From: Desulfovibrio inopinatus DSM 10711
GTDB taxonomy: Bacteria > Desulfobacterota > Desulfovibrionia > Desulfovibrionales > Desulfovibrionaceae
DNA: 64,000 nucleotides
Direction: 5' to 3'
Assembly (NCBI RefSeq): GCF_000429305.1
Contig: NZ_AUBP01000007.1
Coordinates: 124,001-188,000, forward strand
Shown: positions 47,240 through 55,825 of the stretch, piece by piece
Position numbering within the stretch: position 1 is the stretch's first letter
Layout: every line of letters starts with the position of its first letter
Notes under the pieces: generated by a model
Seen by the model: only the letters and a program-made list of their open reading frames with translations
Told to the model about the DNA's origin: nothing
Databases searched by the model: none
Program-made: the position numbers and the translations under genes

Positions 47240-48157
47240 ATGCCGAGACATCCCTTGACGAAGAAAACGTTGCTAGCCATAGCCATTACCTTGAGTCTGG
47301 TCCTTCATTCCGGCATCGGGTTTCTTCTCCTGTACAACAAGACTTCTGACACAGGCGCATTGGTTTTGAATCCGATAATAGATATCTCTCTAGTGCCTGG
47401 TGGTGCGGGAATACCCCGTAACGAGGATGGCACGGGCTTTTCTTACGGTTCATCGGATTCGCATCCTTCGCACATCGATACAGAGACAACGCCGCAACAG
47501 AATACGACGCGTACAGAAGTATCAAGAGTCACCCCTCTTCCCTCCGCAACGCCTTCCCTGAAAACAGCGGCATCCTTGCGAGTGAAGAACAAGCCAATTT
47601 CAAAAGTAAAAAAGAATAATTTCAGTAAAAAAACACAGAAGATCAAGCCAAAGAAAGCGGTTTCACAACGCCCAATGCGCGCCACGCGAAAGAAGTCTAC
47701 ACAAGCAAACAACGCGACTGTGAAATCCGTACCTCGTCAAAGCCTGAATGCCCTCTCTTCCAACAATACAAGTGTTGGAAGTGCTGGCTCGTCAGGTTCC
47801 GGTCCTGCTGGTCAGGCGGTAAAAAGCCATACCCTGGCTTTGGGAAATGGTCACTCGGTTGGTTCAACGGCTGGGAATGGTTCAGGACACTCGGGAGCAC
47901 ACGTGCTGAAAAGAGTAACTCCCGATTACCCTGCGAAAGCGAAGAAACGACGCATAGAAGGCAAGGTTATAGTCGCCTTTACGGTCACACCCACCGGCAC
48001 AGTGGAGAATGCGCGGGTCATCACGGCGAAGCCCCAAGGGATTTTCGATCATAGCGCTCTGCATGCAATCATACGTTGGAAATTTCGCCCAGCCTTTCAA
48101 AATGGACGACCCGTGGCAGTCGAATTACGATTGCCGATTGTTTTTCAACTGCGTTAG
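47240..48157 (+). CDS. tonB: TonB energy-transducing protein
   Basis: 305 residues. One N-terminal TM helix (about 10-32, LLAIAITLSLVLHSGIGFLLLY, with the conserved H after S in the SxxxH motif), a long Lys/Ser/Thr-rich periplasmic linker, and the TonB C-terminal domain (about 220-305: RVTPDYPAKAKKRRIEGKVIVAFTVTPTGTVENARV, FDHSALHAIIRWKFRPAFQNGRPV). It couples inner-membrane proton energy from ExbBD to outer-membrane receptors. Divergent from the btuB riboswitch with only 88 bp between, so dedicated to the corrinoid receptor. No exbB or exbD nearby. Confidence 0.93.
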   Translation: MPRHPLTKKTLLAIAITLSLVLHSGIGFLLLYNKTSDTGALVLNPIIDISLVPGGAGIPRNEDGTGFSYGSSDSHPSHIDTETTPQQNTTRTEVSRVTPLPSATPSLKTAASLRVKNKPISKVKKNNFSKKTQKIKPKKAVSQRPMRATRKKSTQANNATVKSVPRQSLNALSSNNTSVGSAGSSGSGPAGQAVKSHTLALGNGHSVGSTAGNGSGHSGAHVLKRVTPDYPAKAKKRRIEGKVIVAFTVTPTGTVENARVITAKPQGIFDHSALHAIIRWKFRPAFQNGRPVAVELRLPIVFQLR

Positions 48158-48200
48158 ATCTGGTGGTGAAACGTTTTGTTCCTCTATCGGCGAGATTCTC

Positions 48201-48425
48201 TCAGTATTCGACAATATCTCCGGCATTGACTTCAAGCCACAACTAAAGGACGAGCATCGTCCACAGCGGCATGCGATGGTCGCGAATATCCGAGAAATGT
48301 TCATCCATGAGGGGGGGGGCATACGTCGGATCGAACAATTTTTGGGCTTCCAGATGTTTTTTGCCGAGGAGCCGTTCCAGATCGGGGCGCAAGTTTGTCT
48401 TGAACCAGAGCGCCGACGCCACGTT
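48201..48425 (-). pseudogene. Decayed copy of the asnB 3' end
   Basis: The minus strand encodes SALWFKTNLRPDLERLLGKK, HLEAQKLFDPTYAPPLMDEH, FSDIRDHRMPLWTMLVL, stop, LWLEVNAGDIVEY. This parallels the last 70 residues of the intact asnB at 49786-51696 with substitutions, and a TAG replaces the Gln after LVL. It ends at the first repeat of the array. Hence the array and leader are flanked by two direct copies of the asnB terminus. Confidence 0.9.
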
Positions 48426-48428
48426 CCC

Positions 48429-49377
48429 GTTTTAATCCACGCACCCGCGTGGGGTGCGACATGTCGTGTTGCTCAACGATGCTTTCCAGAAAATGTTTCA
48501 ATCCACGCACCCGCGTGGGGTGCGACGGCGTGGGTGAGATGGCCGTGCCAACAGGTAGTGTTTCAATCCACGCACCCGCGTGGGGTGCGACGGGGTTAGG
48601 CGCGCAGCAGTGCTTTATGATAGTGTTTCAATCCACGCACCCGCGTGGGGTGCGACTTGAGAGATACGAAAAAAATATACTGTAATGTCAGTTTCAATCC
48701 ACGCACCCGCGTGGGGTGCGACGGGGTTAGGCGCGCAGCAGTGCTTTATGATAGTGTTTCAATCCACGCACCCGCGTGGGGTGCGACTTGAGAGATACGA
48801 AAAAAATATACTGTAATGTCAGTTTCAATCCACGCACCCGCGTGGGGTGCGACGGAGCATGTCGCCTCTCGGCGCGGCGTCACGCCGGTTTCAATCCACG
48901 CACCCGCGTGGGGTGCGACAGAGAAATAAGAAAAAATAAAGCAGATGAGATAGTTTCAATCCACGCACCCGCGTGGGGTGCGACACTCTCCATCATTGAT
49001 TTTCAGCTTCTTCTGTAGTTTCAATCCACGCACCCGCGTGGGGTGCGACTTTTGCTGTCGTTCGACTAATAAGCTAGATTATTGTTTCAATCCACGCACC
49101 CGCGTGGGGTGCGACGAGGCAAAAAAAAGACATATATTGGGTTCACAAGTTTCAATCCACGCACCCGCGTGGGGTGCGACAACCGGCTTCGTGGTATATC
49201 GTGATGACCGCGTTGTTTCAATCCACGCACCCGCGTGGGGTGCGACCAAAGACGGGAGGGCAACAACCCTCCCGAAAGAGTTTCAATCCACGCACCCGCG
49301 TGGGGTGCGACCGAACATGTTGCCGGTGATTGCGGATGAGGGGGTGTTTCAATCCACGCACCCGCGTGGGGTGCGAC
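48429..49377 (-). CRISPR. CRISPR array, 15 repeats and 14 spacers, type I-C-like repeat
   Basis: 32-bp repeats begin at 48429, 48495, 48560, 48625, 48691, 48756, 48822, 48888, 48953, 49018, 49084, 49149, 49215, 49280 and 49346. On the plus strand each starts GTTTCAATCC and ends GGGGTGCGAC; the first has GTTTTAATCC. Spacers are 33 or 34 bp. Read on the minus strand the repeat ends GTGGATTGAAAC, the 5'-handle form of type I-C repeats, so transcription and leader are at the high-coordinate side. Spacers 3 and 4 are repeated exactly as 5 and 6, leaving 12 different spacers. No cas gene is within the window. Confidence 0.98.
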
Positions 49378-49785
49378 CGCCACCTCGGGAGGCCTTGCGG
49401 GATGCGTGTTGCGGCATCACTTTCCGCGAATCTGCTCTTTTGTGTGGCAAAAAGTTAACTATGCGATGAAAGTTCGTCGTAATGATTCGATATCAAAGAA
49501 CATATTTATCCGCGAATCGTCCTGGGAAAAGAGGATTGCTTGGCATTCGCGGAAAGTATGACTCAATCAATGCTTATCGGCAATATCGGGAGTATTTCGC
49601 GTCCACGGGACAGTAAAGCGGATAGCCGTCCCGAAATTGTGTTGACAATCCTTGAACGCTACTCCGTTTGGCAACCGTAAGCCCGAAGCTTACTTTGCCG
49701 TAGTATTTCTTGAAATAATGTAACGCAACACTTCACGAAATTTCAAGTTTTGCTCATACACTCGGCATTTTCTTGATCCACGCGC
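49378..49785 (-). promoter_or_regulatory. CRISPR leader region
   Basis: About 400 bp between the newest repeat and the asnB stop codon, partly AT-rich. It carries the element TCCGCGAATC twice (near 49,427 and 49,508) and shares blocks with 41016-41330. No convincing gene. It should contain the array promoter and the integration-directing sequence. Confidence 0.75.
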
Positions 49786-51696
49786 CTATTCTACAATATC
49801 ACCGGCATTGGCTTCAAGCCAGAGTTGGAGCACGAGCATGGTCCACAGCGGCATGCGATGGTCGCGGATATCTGAGAAATGTTCATCCATGAGGGTTTGA
49901 GCATAGGCTGGATTGAATAGGCCCTGGTCGTTGAGGTGCTTTTTGCCGAGGAGCCGTTCCAGATCGGGTCGTAAGTTTGTTTTGAGCCAGAGTGCCGACG
50001 GAATGAGAAATCCTCTCTTTTGCCGATTGGCAATACCGTCAGGCAACAAGTCGCCGAAAGCTTTTTTCATGATGTATTTGCGCTTCGTTCCCTTGAGCTT
50101 GAGACGTAATGGCAGGCGGGCAACGAATTCGGCAAAGTCGCGATCGAGGAACGGGGCACGTACCTCCAGCGAATGCATCATGGAGCATCGGTCCACTTTG
50201 ACGAGGATATAATCCAGCAAATACTGCTTGGCGTAGGCATAAAATGCTTTGGCTAAAGGGATATCCGAAGGACTGGCGTCAAAAAGAGCGCGAGTTGAGG
50301 CAAAAAGATTGTTGGGATCAAGCAATGTTCGATCCGGGGAGTTCCAGAGTTGCATTTGCATATCCGGAGACAGCGCCGAGAGCCATGTTTGGATACAGAG
50401 CCAGCGAGGGACGGCCGCGCCGGCCATGATTTCTTCGGCCACGAGTCGTGGATTGACATAGCCCGTCGACATCGGCAAACGCCGGGCCAGCGGTTCAATG
50501 AACTTGTGACGCAGAACAGCGGGTAAGGCGAGATATTTGCCGATGAGATTGAAGCCGATGAAATGTTCGTACCCGGCAAACAGTTCATCAGCACCGTCAC
50601 CGCCGAGCGCGACGGTGACGCGTTCTCGCGTGACTTTGGAAAGTAAATAGGTCGGCACGATGGAGGGGTCGGCCATGGGCTCATCGAAGCGACTGACGAT
50701 CTCTGGTAAGAGACTCCCGCAGTCGGCGGCAGAGAGAATTTTGACGTGGTGGTCGGTCTTGTATTTATCGGCGACGAGTTGGGCGAACTGGGATTCGTCA
50801 TACGATTTTTCCGAAAACCCAATGGAAAACGTTTTCACCTTGTCACTGATCTGCGCCATGAGCGCGGCCACGGTGGATGAATCCACGCCGCCGCTGAGAA
50901 AGACCCCCAGGGGAACATCCGAAACGAGCCGCCGGGAAACGGCCTGTTGACCGAGACGACGCAACTCGCTGCAGATTTCCTCTTCACTCGCATCAATACG
51001 ATCTAGAGGTCCAGGTAGGTCCCAGTAACATTGTGTGTTGATTTGCCCATTTTCGAGCGTGAGATAATGCCCGGCTTTGAGCTTGAACACGTCCTTAAAA
51101 ATGGATTGGGGGGTCGGTACATAGAGATACGATAAAAAGCGGGCCAGAGCCTCTTTCGTGACATGAAACCGCAAGTCGGGGTGTTTTCGCAGTGCAGTGA
51201 GTTCCGAGGCAAAAGCAAACAGGCCATGTTGCAACGTGTAAAACAGCGGTTTTTTGCCGAACCGATCCCGTGCCGCAAAGAGTGTTTTTTTCGTTGTATC
51301 CCAAATGGCAAACGCAAACATACCTTCGAACAAATTAAGGCAGGCAGGACCGTATTCCAGATACGCGGCGACGAGCACTTCCGTATCGGAGTTTGTCGCG
51401 AAAGTATGTCCACGCGCAAGGAGTTGCGTCCGGATTTCCTGGAAGTTGTATATCTCTCCGTTAAACGTCACGACCGCCCGACCGTGTGTATCGGTCAGGG
51501 GCTGACTGCCGCCAGCCAGGTCGATGATGGAGAGCCGTCGGTGCCCGAGTGCGGCCGGGCCGTTGATGATCTGGCCGTCGCCATCCGGACCGCGGTGCAT
51601 AATCGCATCGGTCATGGTGACAAGGGTGTCGCGCCGGACATTCTCCGGGGGGATATGATCGGTCGTCGTGTAAACGAATCCGGCAATGCCGCACAT
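49786..51696 (-). CDS. asnB: Asparagine synthase, glutamine-hydrolysing
   Basis: 636 residues. Class II glutaminase domain with N-terminal nucleophile Cys2 (MCGIAGFVY), RLSIIDL and FNGEIYNF (about 1-200); synthetase domain with PP-loop LSGGVDSSTVAALM and the ALGGDGADELFAGY motif. Length and sequence resemble the asparagine synthases found in exopolysaccharide or exosortase gene clusters, where the true acceptor may be a sugar or lipid carboxylate rather than aspartate. A glycosyltransferase and a SAM methyltransferase follow upstream on the same strand. Its 3' end has a decayed duplicate across the CRISPR array. Confidence 0.92.
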   Translation of the reverse strand: MCGIAGFVYTTTDHIPPENVRRDTLVTMTDAIMHRGPDGDGQIINGPAALGHRRLSIIDLAGGSQPLTDTHGRAVVTFNGEIYNFQEIRTQLLARGHTFATNSDTEVLVAAYLEYGPACLNLFEGMFAFAIWDTTKKTLFAARDRFGKKPLFYTLQHGLFAFASELTALRKHPDLRFHVTKEALARFLSYLYVPTPQSIFKDVFKLKAGHYLTLENGQINTQCYWDLPGPLDRIDASEEEICSELRRLGQQAVSRRLVSDVPLGVFLSGGVDSSTVAALMAQISDKVKTFSIGFSEKSYDESQFAQLVADKYKTDHHVKILSAADCGSLLPEIVSRFDEPMADPSIVPTYLLSKVTRERVTVALGGDGADELFAGYEHFIGFNLIGKYLALPAVLRHKFIEPLARRLPMSTGYVNPRLVAEEIMAGAAVPRWLCIQTWLSALSPDMQMQLWNSPDRTLLDPNNLFASTRALFDASPSDIPLAKAFYAYAKQYLLDYILVKVDRCSMMHSLEVRAPFLDRDFAEFVARLPLRLKLKGTKRKYIMKKAFGDLLPDGIANRQKRGFLIPSALWLKTNLRPDLERLLGKKHLNDQGLFNPAYAQTLMDEHFSDIRDHRMPLWTMLVLQLWLEANAGDIVE

Positions 51697-52091
51697 GACT
51701 GAGGCTCCGTGGAAAGCGGTTCGAGCGCATTCACCGTTTATATTGAAATGAATCGTTTGGAATAAACAGTTTGCACCCTCTCCTCACGCTTAACCCGTTA
51801 GAAGTTTTTGAAGATTTTTAAGAAACTTTTTTCAAATATGGTTTTGTCCTTTGCTCCGCAAAAGAAGAGGGGGGAGAAGCCTCCGGCGGTTGGGGAGGGG
51901 AAAAACCCTTTTTGAAAAAAGGGTTCTTTCCCCTCCCCAAACCCCACCCCTTTTCCCAAAAACTTTCACGGGGTGGACCTTTTTTGGGTTTTCGTCAGTT
52001 TCACGAAGGAACGTAACCACATGAAACCGTTAAAAGTTTCTTAACCAGCCGGAGGCTTTGTTTTTATACAACACAATCCTTCCGGCAATCA
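51697..52091. other. Intergenic region with a very long inverted repeat
   Basis: 395 bp without a gene. A long, nearly perfect hairpin at 51890-51940 has arms GGGGAGGGGAAA and TTTCCCCTCCCC, with inner CCCTTTTT/AAAAAGGG and a one-base loop. It may act as a bidirectional terminator; similar purine/pyrimidine-skewed hairpins are frequent in Desulfovibrio-like genomes. Confidence 0.6.
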
Positions 52092-53378
52092 CTACTGTGA
52101 GGATGTGCCGAATATCTGATCGGCGTAGAGCGTGGCCAATTGTTTTGTGTTCGTGGCTGTATCGAACATCGCCAGTACCCGCTCCTGACCGGCTTCGGCC
52201 ATGGCTTTGGCTCGAACAGGATCGGCGCACATGGCGCGAATCGCTTCGGCAAGAGCGGCCGGATTTTTTTCCGGACGCAGCAGGCCGGTCACGTTGTTTT
52301 CGATGACTTCTGGAATTCCGCTGATGGCCGTGGCAATGACGGGCAGACGGTGGGATAACGCTTCCATGATGACATTGGGAATCCCGTCTCGGTCTCCGGT
52401 CTTGTGAATGATGCTCGGCATAATGAACACGTCGTGGTCAATCATGAGTTGCGTCACCTTGTCATGGGTGACGTAGCCGGGAAACTCCACGACATCGGTG
52501 AGATCGAGTGATTTCCACAAGCGTTTGAGCTTGGGTTCCTGAAATCCGGAGCCGGCCAGCGTGAGCTTGAACGGAAACCCGCGTTCCTTGAGATTTTTGC
52601 AGGCCATGAGCAGGTAATCATAGCCTTTGGTCCGGGCAAAACGGCCGAGAGCAAGGAGCTTGTACGGCGGTTTCATCTCCAGGCGAGCCGGTTCCTGTTT
52701 GGACAGGGTGAGGCTGTTGTACACAAGGTGAATTTTGTCGCGGCAATCCGGCGCAATCTCGCTTAAATGGGCAATGTTGGCGGCGTTGTTGACGCGAATA
52801 AACCGAGCGGCACGCATCTTTTCCGCCAAGGCACCATCGGGCGGAAAGATATCCCCTGCTCTGGCGGAAAACGAAAACGGGATACCGGTCAAGGTCGATG
52901 CGACCCAGGCGGCTGTAGCCGGTCCGTTGGCCCACGGCGAATGGATATGCTCAATGCCATCCTCTTCGTAATACCGCGCCAAGGTGAAGCCAGCGGCAAA
53001 GCACCACATATTCTCTCCGGCCGCCTCCAGGTAGGACCACCGGCGAAACGGAACCGTTTTCCACAGGTGGGCGGTCGTTTTCGGGTCACGTTTTTTCCAA
53101 TACAAAAGATTGGAGAGAATTTCGCCTGTTGCACGAATTCCCAACGTCCGAACTTCGGGTTGGAGTTCACGCATTTGTGGGGAGAGCCGTTTTCTGGCTG
53201 GTCCGTAAATGGAGTATCCGGCCATATCCATGCCGAGTGCGCGCAGATTGAGAAATTCACGAAAAATAAAGGTTTCCGACGGTAACGGAAACCAGAGCGG
53301 CACATAGGCGGTCTTGGGATAACGCACATCGCCTCGCTTGTTGGTCAATAACAGGGATCTATCGTTTGAACGTCGCAT
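52092..53378 (-). CDS. GT4-family glycosyltransferase
   Basis: 428 residues from the ATG at 53378 (an in-frame TTG lies ten codons upstream). GT-B fold: the N-terminal domain contains VPLWFPLPSETFIFREF and HIHSPWANGPATAAWVAS; the C-terminal donor domain has LLALGRFARTKGYDYLLMAC, VEFPGYVTHDKVTQLM, then MPSIIHKTGDRDGIPNVIMEALSHRLPVIAT, the E-x7-E nucleotide-sugar motif. It probably adds a sugar to an exopolysaccharide or O-antigen precursor at the inner membrane. Groups with the asnB and methyltransferase genes. Confidence 0.88.
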   Translation of the reverse strand: MRRSNDRSLLLTNKRGDVRYPKTAYVPLWFPLPSETFIFREFLNLRALGMDMAGYSIYGPARKRLSPQMRELQPEVRTLGIRATGEILSNLLYWKKRDPKTTAHLWKTVPFRRWSYLEAAGENMWCFAAGFTLARYYEEDGIEHIHSPWANGPATAAWVASTLTGIPFSFSARAGDIFPPDGALAEKMRAARFIRVNNAANIAHLSEIAPDCRDKIHLVYNSLTLSKQEPARLEMKPPYKLLALGRFARTKGYDYLLMACKNLKERGFPFKLTLAGSGFQEPKLKRLWKSLDLTDVVEFPGYVTHDKVTQLMIDHDVFIMPSIIHKTGDRDGIPNVIMEALSHRLPVIATAISGIPEVIENNVTGLLRPEKNPAALAEAIRAMCADPVRAKAMAEAGQERVLAMFDTATNTKQLATLYADQIFGTSSQ

Positions 53379-53457
53379 GGAAATAGTCGAGCGGCCGCGT
53401 GTTGTCAAAACCGCGGCCGCAGAACATGTCAGGAAGACATCGACGATCGAAATCGAA

Positions 53458-54159
53458 TTATACTCGACGTGCTTTGAGCTGGTTTGCCAAAAACAAAATA
53501 TGCGTCTTGGATTTTACGCTGAGGGCATGTTTGCGCAAGATGGGTACCCCCTGTTGAGGAGGGAGAGAGAGCATGAATTGTGTCATTTCTTCCGGCGTAA
53601 CGGCAAAACGAAGCGTGGGGTCGACCACGCGGACAAGTGCCATGCCTGTGCCGGCGGTGTCTCCAATAAAGGCAATCGGAAAACCGGGATTATAGCGCAT
53701 AAGCGCCACGCCGAACCGGTAGACGTCGCCGGTCCAGACATCTTGTGTACGTTCTCGGCTCGCATGTTCAATACTTTTGGGGAACATGTCGTGGATAAGA
53801 ATGAGACTGCCTTTGCGGCATCGTGCGACTGTATTGATGAAATCGCGCATGACATATTCGCACAGATGCATGCCGTCGATAAAGGCAAGATCAATATGTC
53901 GACCGGATAGGGTTTCGTCGATAATCCCTTTGTCGAACATCTCATCGCTGGTCATCTTGAAGACCATGATCGTTCCCTGTTCGGTCTGTGGAACCGTGGA
54001 GGAGAATGCCGGATCAACACCGATGCTCAACGGAGGAAAGGGAGGAGAAAACAGTGTACGACCCGTGGCAACGCCGATTTCAAGATAGACCTGTGGCCGG
54101 TGTATTTGAATGACGTTGTTCACATAGGCGGACTGGGACATTGTCTGGCTAAATTGCAT
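53458..54159 (-). CDS. Class I SAM-dependent methyltransferase
   Basis: 233 residues. Motif I VYLEIGVATGRTL near the N-terminus and DLAFIDGMHLCEYVMRDFIN in the middle are typical of the Methyltransf_24 / macrocin-O-methyltransferase-like and cephalosporin-hydroxylase-like group associated with glycan and natural product modification. Acceptor unknown; context suggests a surface polysaccharide. It lies 79 bp upstream of the glycosyltransferase gene on the same strand. Confidence 0.82.
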   Translation of the reverse strand: MQFSQTMSQSAYVNNVIQIHRPQVYLEIGVATGRTLFSPPFPPLSIGVDPAFSSTVPQTEQGTIMVFKMTSDEMFDKGIIDETLSGRHIDLAFIDGMHLCEYVMRDFINTVARCRKGSLILIHDMFPKSIEHASRERTQDVWTGDVYRFGVALMRYNPGFPIAFIGDTAGTGMALVRVVDPTLRFAVTPEEMTQFMLSLPPQQGVPILRKHALSVKSKTHILFLANQLKARRV

Positions 54160-54562
54160 ATTCGTCTCCGGAACTGGGCTCTGTTGCTAAGAAATTCTGC
54201 AAGCCAGTTCTTCCTTTTTTATAATCGTTTTGTCTACGCTGGAGTTTCCCCCAACTTTTAATTGAACTTTTCAATTTCTTCCGCGAACGTTGATTTTCCC
54301 AATCCGAATATCCTCTCCACAAGACGCACCTCACCTAGAATACGGAGCTATTACTGTTTTTTTAACACCATTTAAAAAAATAGTGTTAACAGCATGAAAA
54401 TAATTGATAAATTTTTATTCTAAATAATCTTCTAAATGGTATAGGCAGGAAGCCCTTACCTTTCTGCTATACCAACTCACCCGAGGGCAAATAGGCCTTT
54501 TGGAGATTGCCCCATGCCCACCCTACACAGAACAGGAGCAACACAAATAAAGGCAAAAAACT
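54160..54562. other. AT-rich intergenic region
   Basis: About 400 bp, AT-rich with TTTTTTTAACACCATTTAAA-type short repeats near 54,355-54,390. It should hold the promoter of the methyltransferase gene. I see no gene or RNA. Confidence 0.45.
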
Positions 54563-54853
54563 TCAATGCCCACGATACTCTTTTCGTCGATGCCCAACAC
54601 GCACAACGAGAACACAAATTTCTTCGTCTTGAATCTCGACAACAAGTCGATATTCACCAACGCGATACTTCCACAGCCCTGATAAATTCCCCCGCAACGC
54701 TTCTCCAAAGTCACGAGGACTCTCACTTGGAGCTATCCGTTCTCGCAAATATTTTATGATTCGAGATTGCGTTGACCGATCCAACTGGGACAGTTCCTTC
54801 TTCGCTGCCTCTTCAAACTCAATCCGCCAAGCCAAGTTCTCGCTCCACTTCAT
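54563..54853 (-). CDS. RelE/ParE-type toxin
   Basis: 96 residues: AWRIEFEEAAKKELSQLDRSTQSRIIKYL, then LRGNLSGLWKYRVGEYRLVVEIQDEEICVLVVRVGHRRKEY, the RelE fold with the conserved Arg of WKYRVGEYRL and a His/Arg/Tyr C-terminal cluster used for mRNA cleavage. An in-frame TTG at 54835, with GGAG 8 nt upstream, would give LAWRIEF as the start and may be the true one. It overlaps the antitoxin gene, as usual in this order (antitoxin first). Confidence 0.88.
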   Translation of the reverse strand: MKWSENLAWRIEFEEAAKKELSQLDRSTQSRIIKYLRERIAPSESPRDFGEALRGNLSGLWKYRVGEYRLVVEIQDEEICVLVVRVGHRRKEYRGH

Positions 54854-55046
54854 CCAGCGTAAATGTTCGGCTCCTTCCCGCCCTCAAATCCTCAAGCCGT
54901 TGCTCGGCAAGATACATATCCTCAAGATCGTCCAAGTGCTCTAAGACGGCCTCACGAATATAAAATGCTTTCGTCCTCCCGGTTGCTTGCGCCAGGTGGG
55001 TCAGTCGCTGCTCAATCTCTTCCGGTAATCTGATGGAAGTCGGCAT
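54819..55046 (-). CDS. Ribbon-helix-helix antitoxin (RelB/DUF6290-type)
   Basis: 75 residues from the ATG at 55046 with GGAGG 8 nt upstream; further in-frame ATG codons lie upstream. MPTSIRLPEEIEQRLTHLAQATGRTKAFYIREAVLEHL is a ribbon-helix-helix DNA-binding domain; the C-terminal DLEDMYLAEQRLEDLRAGRSRTFTLDEVEREL wraps the toxin. It should neutralise the RelE-type protein and repress the operon. Confidence 0.87.
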   Translation of the reverse strand: MPTSIRLPEEIEQRLTHLAQATGRTKAFYIREAVLEHLDDLEDMYLAEQRLEDLRAGRSRTFTLDEVERELGLAD

Positions 55047-55111
55047 GGTCATGTCCTCCATGCGATACATGTATTCAGTCATTGACCTTCGGTCAATGGC
55101 AAAGGATTCCT

Positions 55112-55825
55112 CTACGGCACATCATTGGTGATCAACACCAGAGAAAAATAATGTGGGTTTTCCGGAGCTTCATCAATGTTGTCGTATATTGTCTCTCCTT
55201 CAAGTCCCATACGCGTGGCAAACAGAGCGCGATTTTTGGTGCCGGTGAGTTCCACGGTGTGACGTATGGCTTCGAAATTGCGATATGCCTTGAGGATAAC
55301 GGCGTTCTCATGGTGCGCTAATTTTTCTTCAAGAGATGTTTGGTCACACACGCCGGAGAGGACGACGAGACTTTCTCCGGATTCGGCCAGACAGCGCCCC
55401 GATTTTGCTGCAGCAGCTTGAAACGACGTGATGCCGGGAATCGTTTCGGTGGTCAGATCCGGCGCCGTTTGCGCCAAGGTACGACGGAGATAGCCGAAGG
55501 TGCTGTACAGCGAAGGGTCTCCCAGTGTGAGAAACACACCGGTTTTTCCCGTACGGAGTTCGTCGGCCACCAGGGTGGCATTGGCCTCCCAGGCTGCACG
55601 CAACGCTGTGGCATCACGGGTCATGGGGAACGGCAGATGTTGAACCGGCGTGCCCTCTTTCAAATGGGGACGGGCAATATCGAGAGCTGTGGAATAGTCA
55701 TTTTTTGTCGAGGATGCTGCAAAAACAACATCGGATTGCCCAAGGATGCGAACGGCTTTGAGGGTCAGCAACTCGGGATCACCCGGGCCGACGCCGACGC
55801 CGTAGAGTTTACCGGAAGTATTCAT
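55112..55825 (-). CDS. cobI: Precorrin-2 C20-methyltransferase
   Basis: 237 residues of the tetrapyrrole methylase family: KLYGVGVGPGDPELLTLKAVRIL at the start, LTLGDPSLYSTFGYL in the middle, and ETIPGITSFQAAAAKSGRCLAE, which is diagnostic for CobI/CbiL. It methylates C-20 of precorrin-2 (or cobalt-factor II in anaerobes, where it is called CbiL). The start overlaps the btuF stop by 4 bp, making it the last gene of the second riboswitch-controlled operon. Confidence 0.92.
   Translation of the reverse strand: MNTSGKLYGVGVGPGDPELLTLKAVRILGQSDVVFAASSTKNDYSTALDIARPHLKEGTPVQHLPFPMTRDATALRAAWEANATLVADELRTGKTGVFLTLGDPSLYSTFGYLRRTLAQTAPDLTTETIPGITSFQAAAAKSGRCLAESGESLVVLSGVCDQTSLEEKLAHHENAVILKAYRNFEAIRHTVELTGTKNRALFATRMGLEGETIYDNIDEAPENPHYFSLVLITNDVP

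Noticed and set aside
48429-49377. Self-targeting spacers
   Set aside because: By eye I found no protospacer for the 12 different spacers elsewhere in this window; a computed search would be needed to be certain.
48449-49469. Several plus- and minus-strand frames with repeated 'FNPRTRVGCD' or 'VAPHAGAWIET' motifs
   Set aside because: They are translations of the CRISPR repeats, not proteins.
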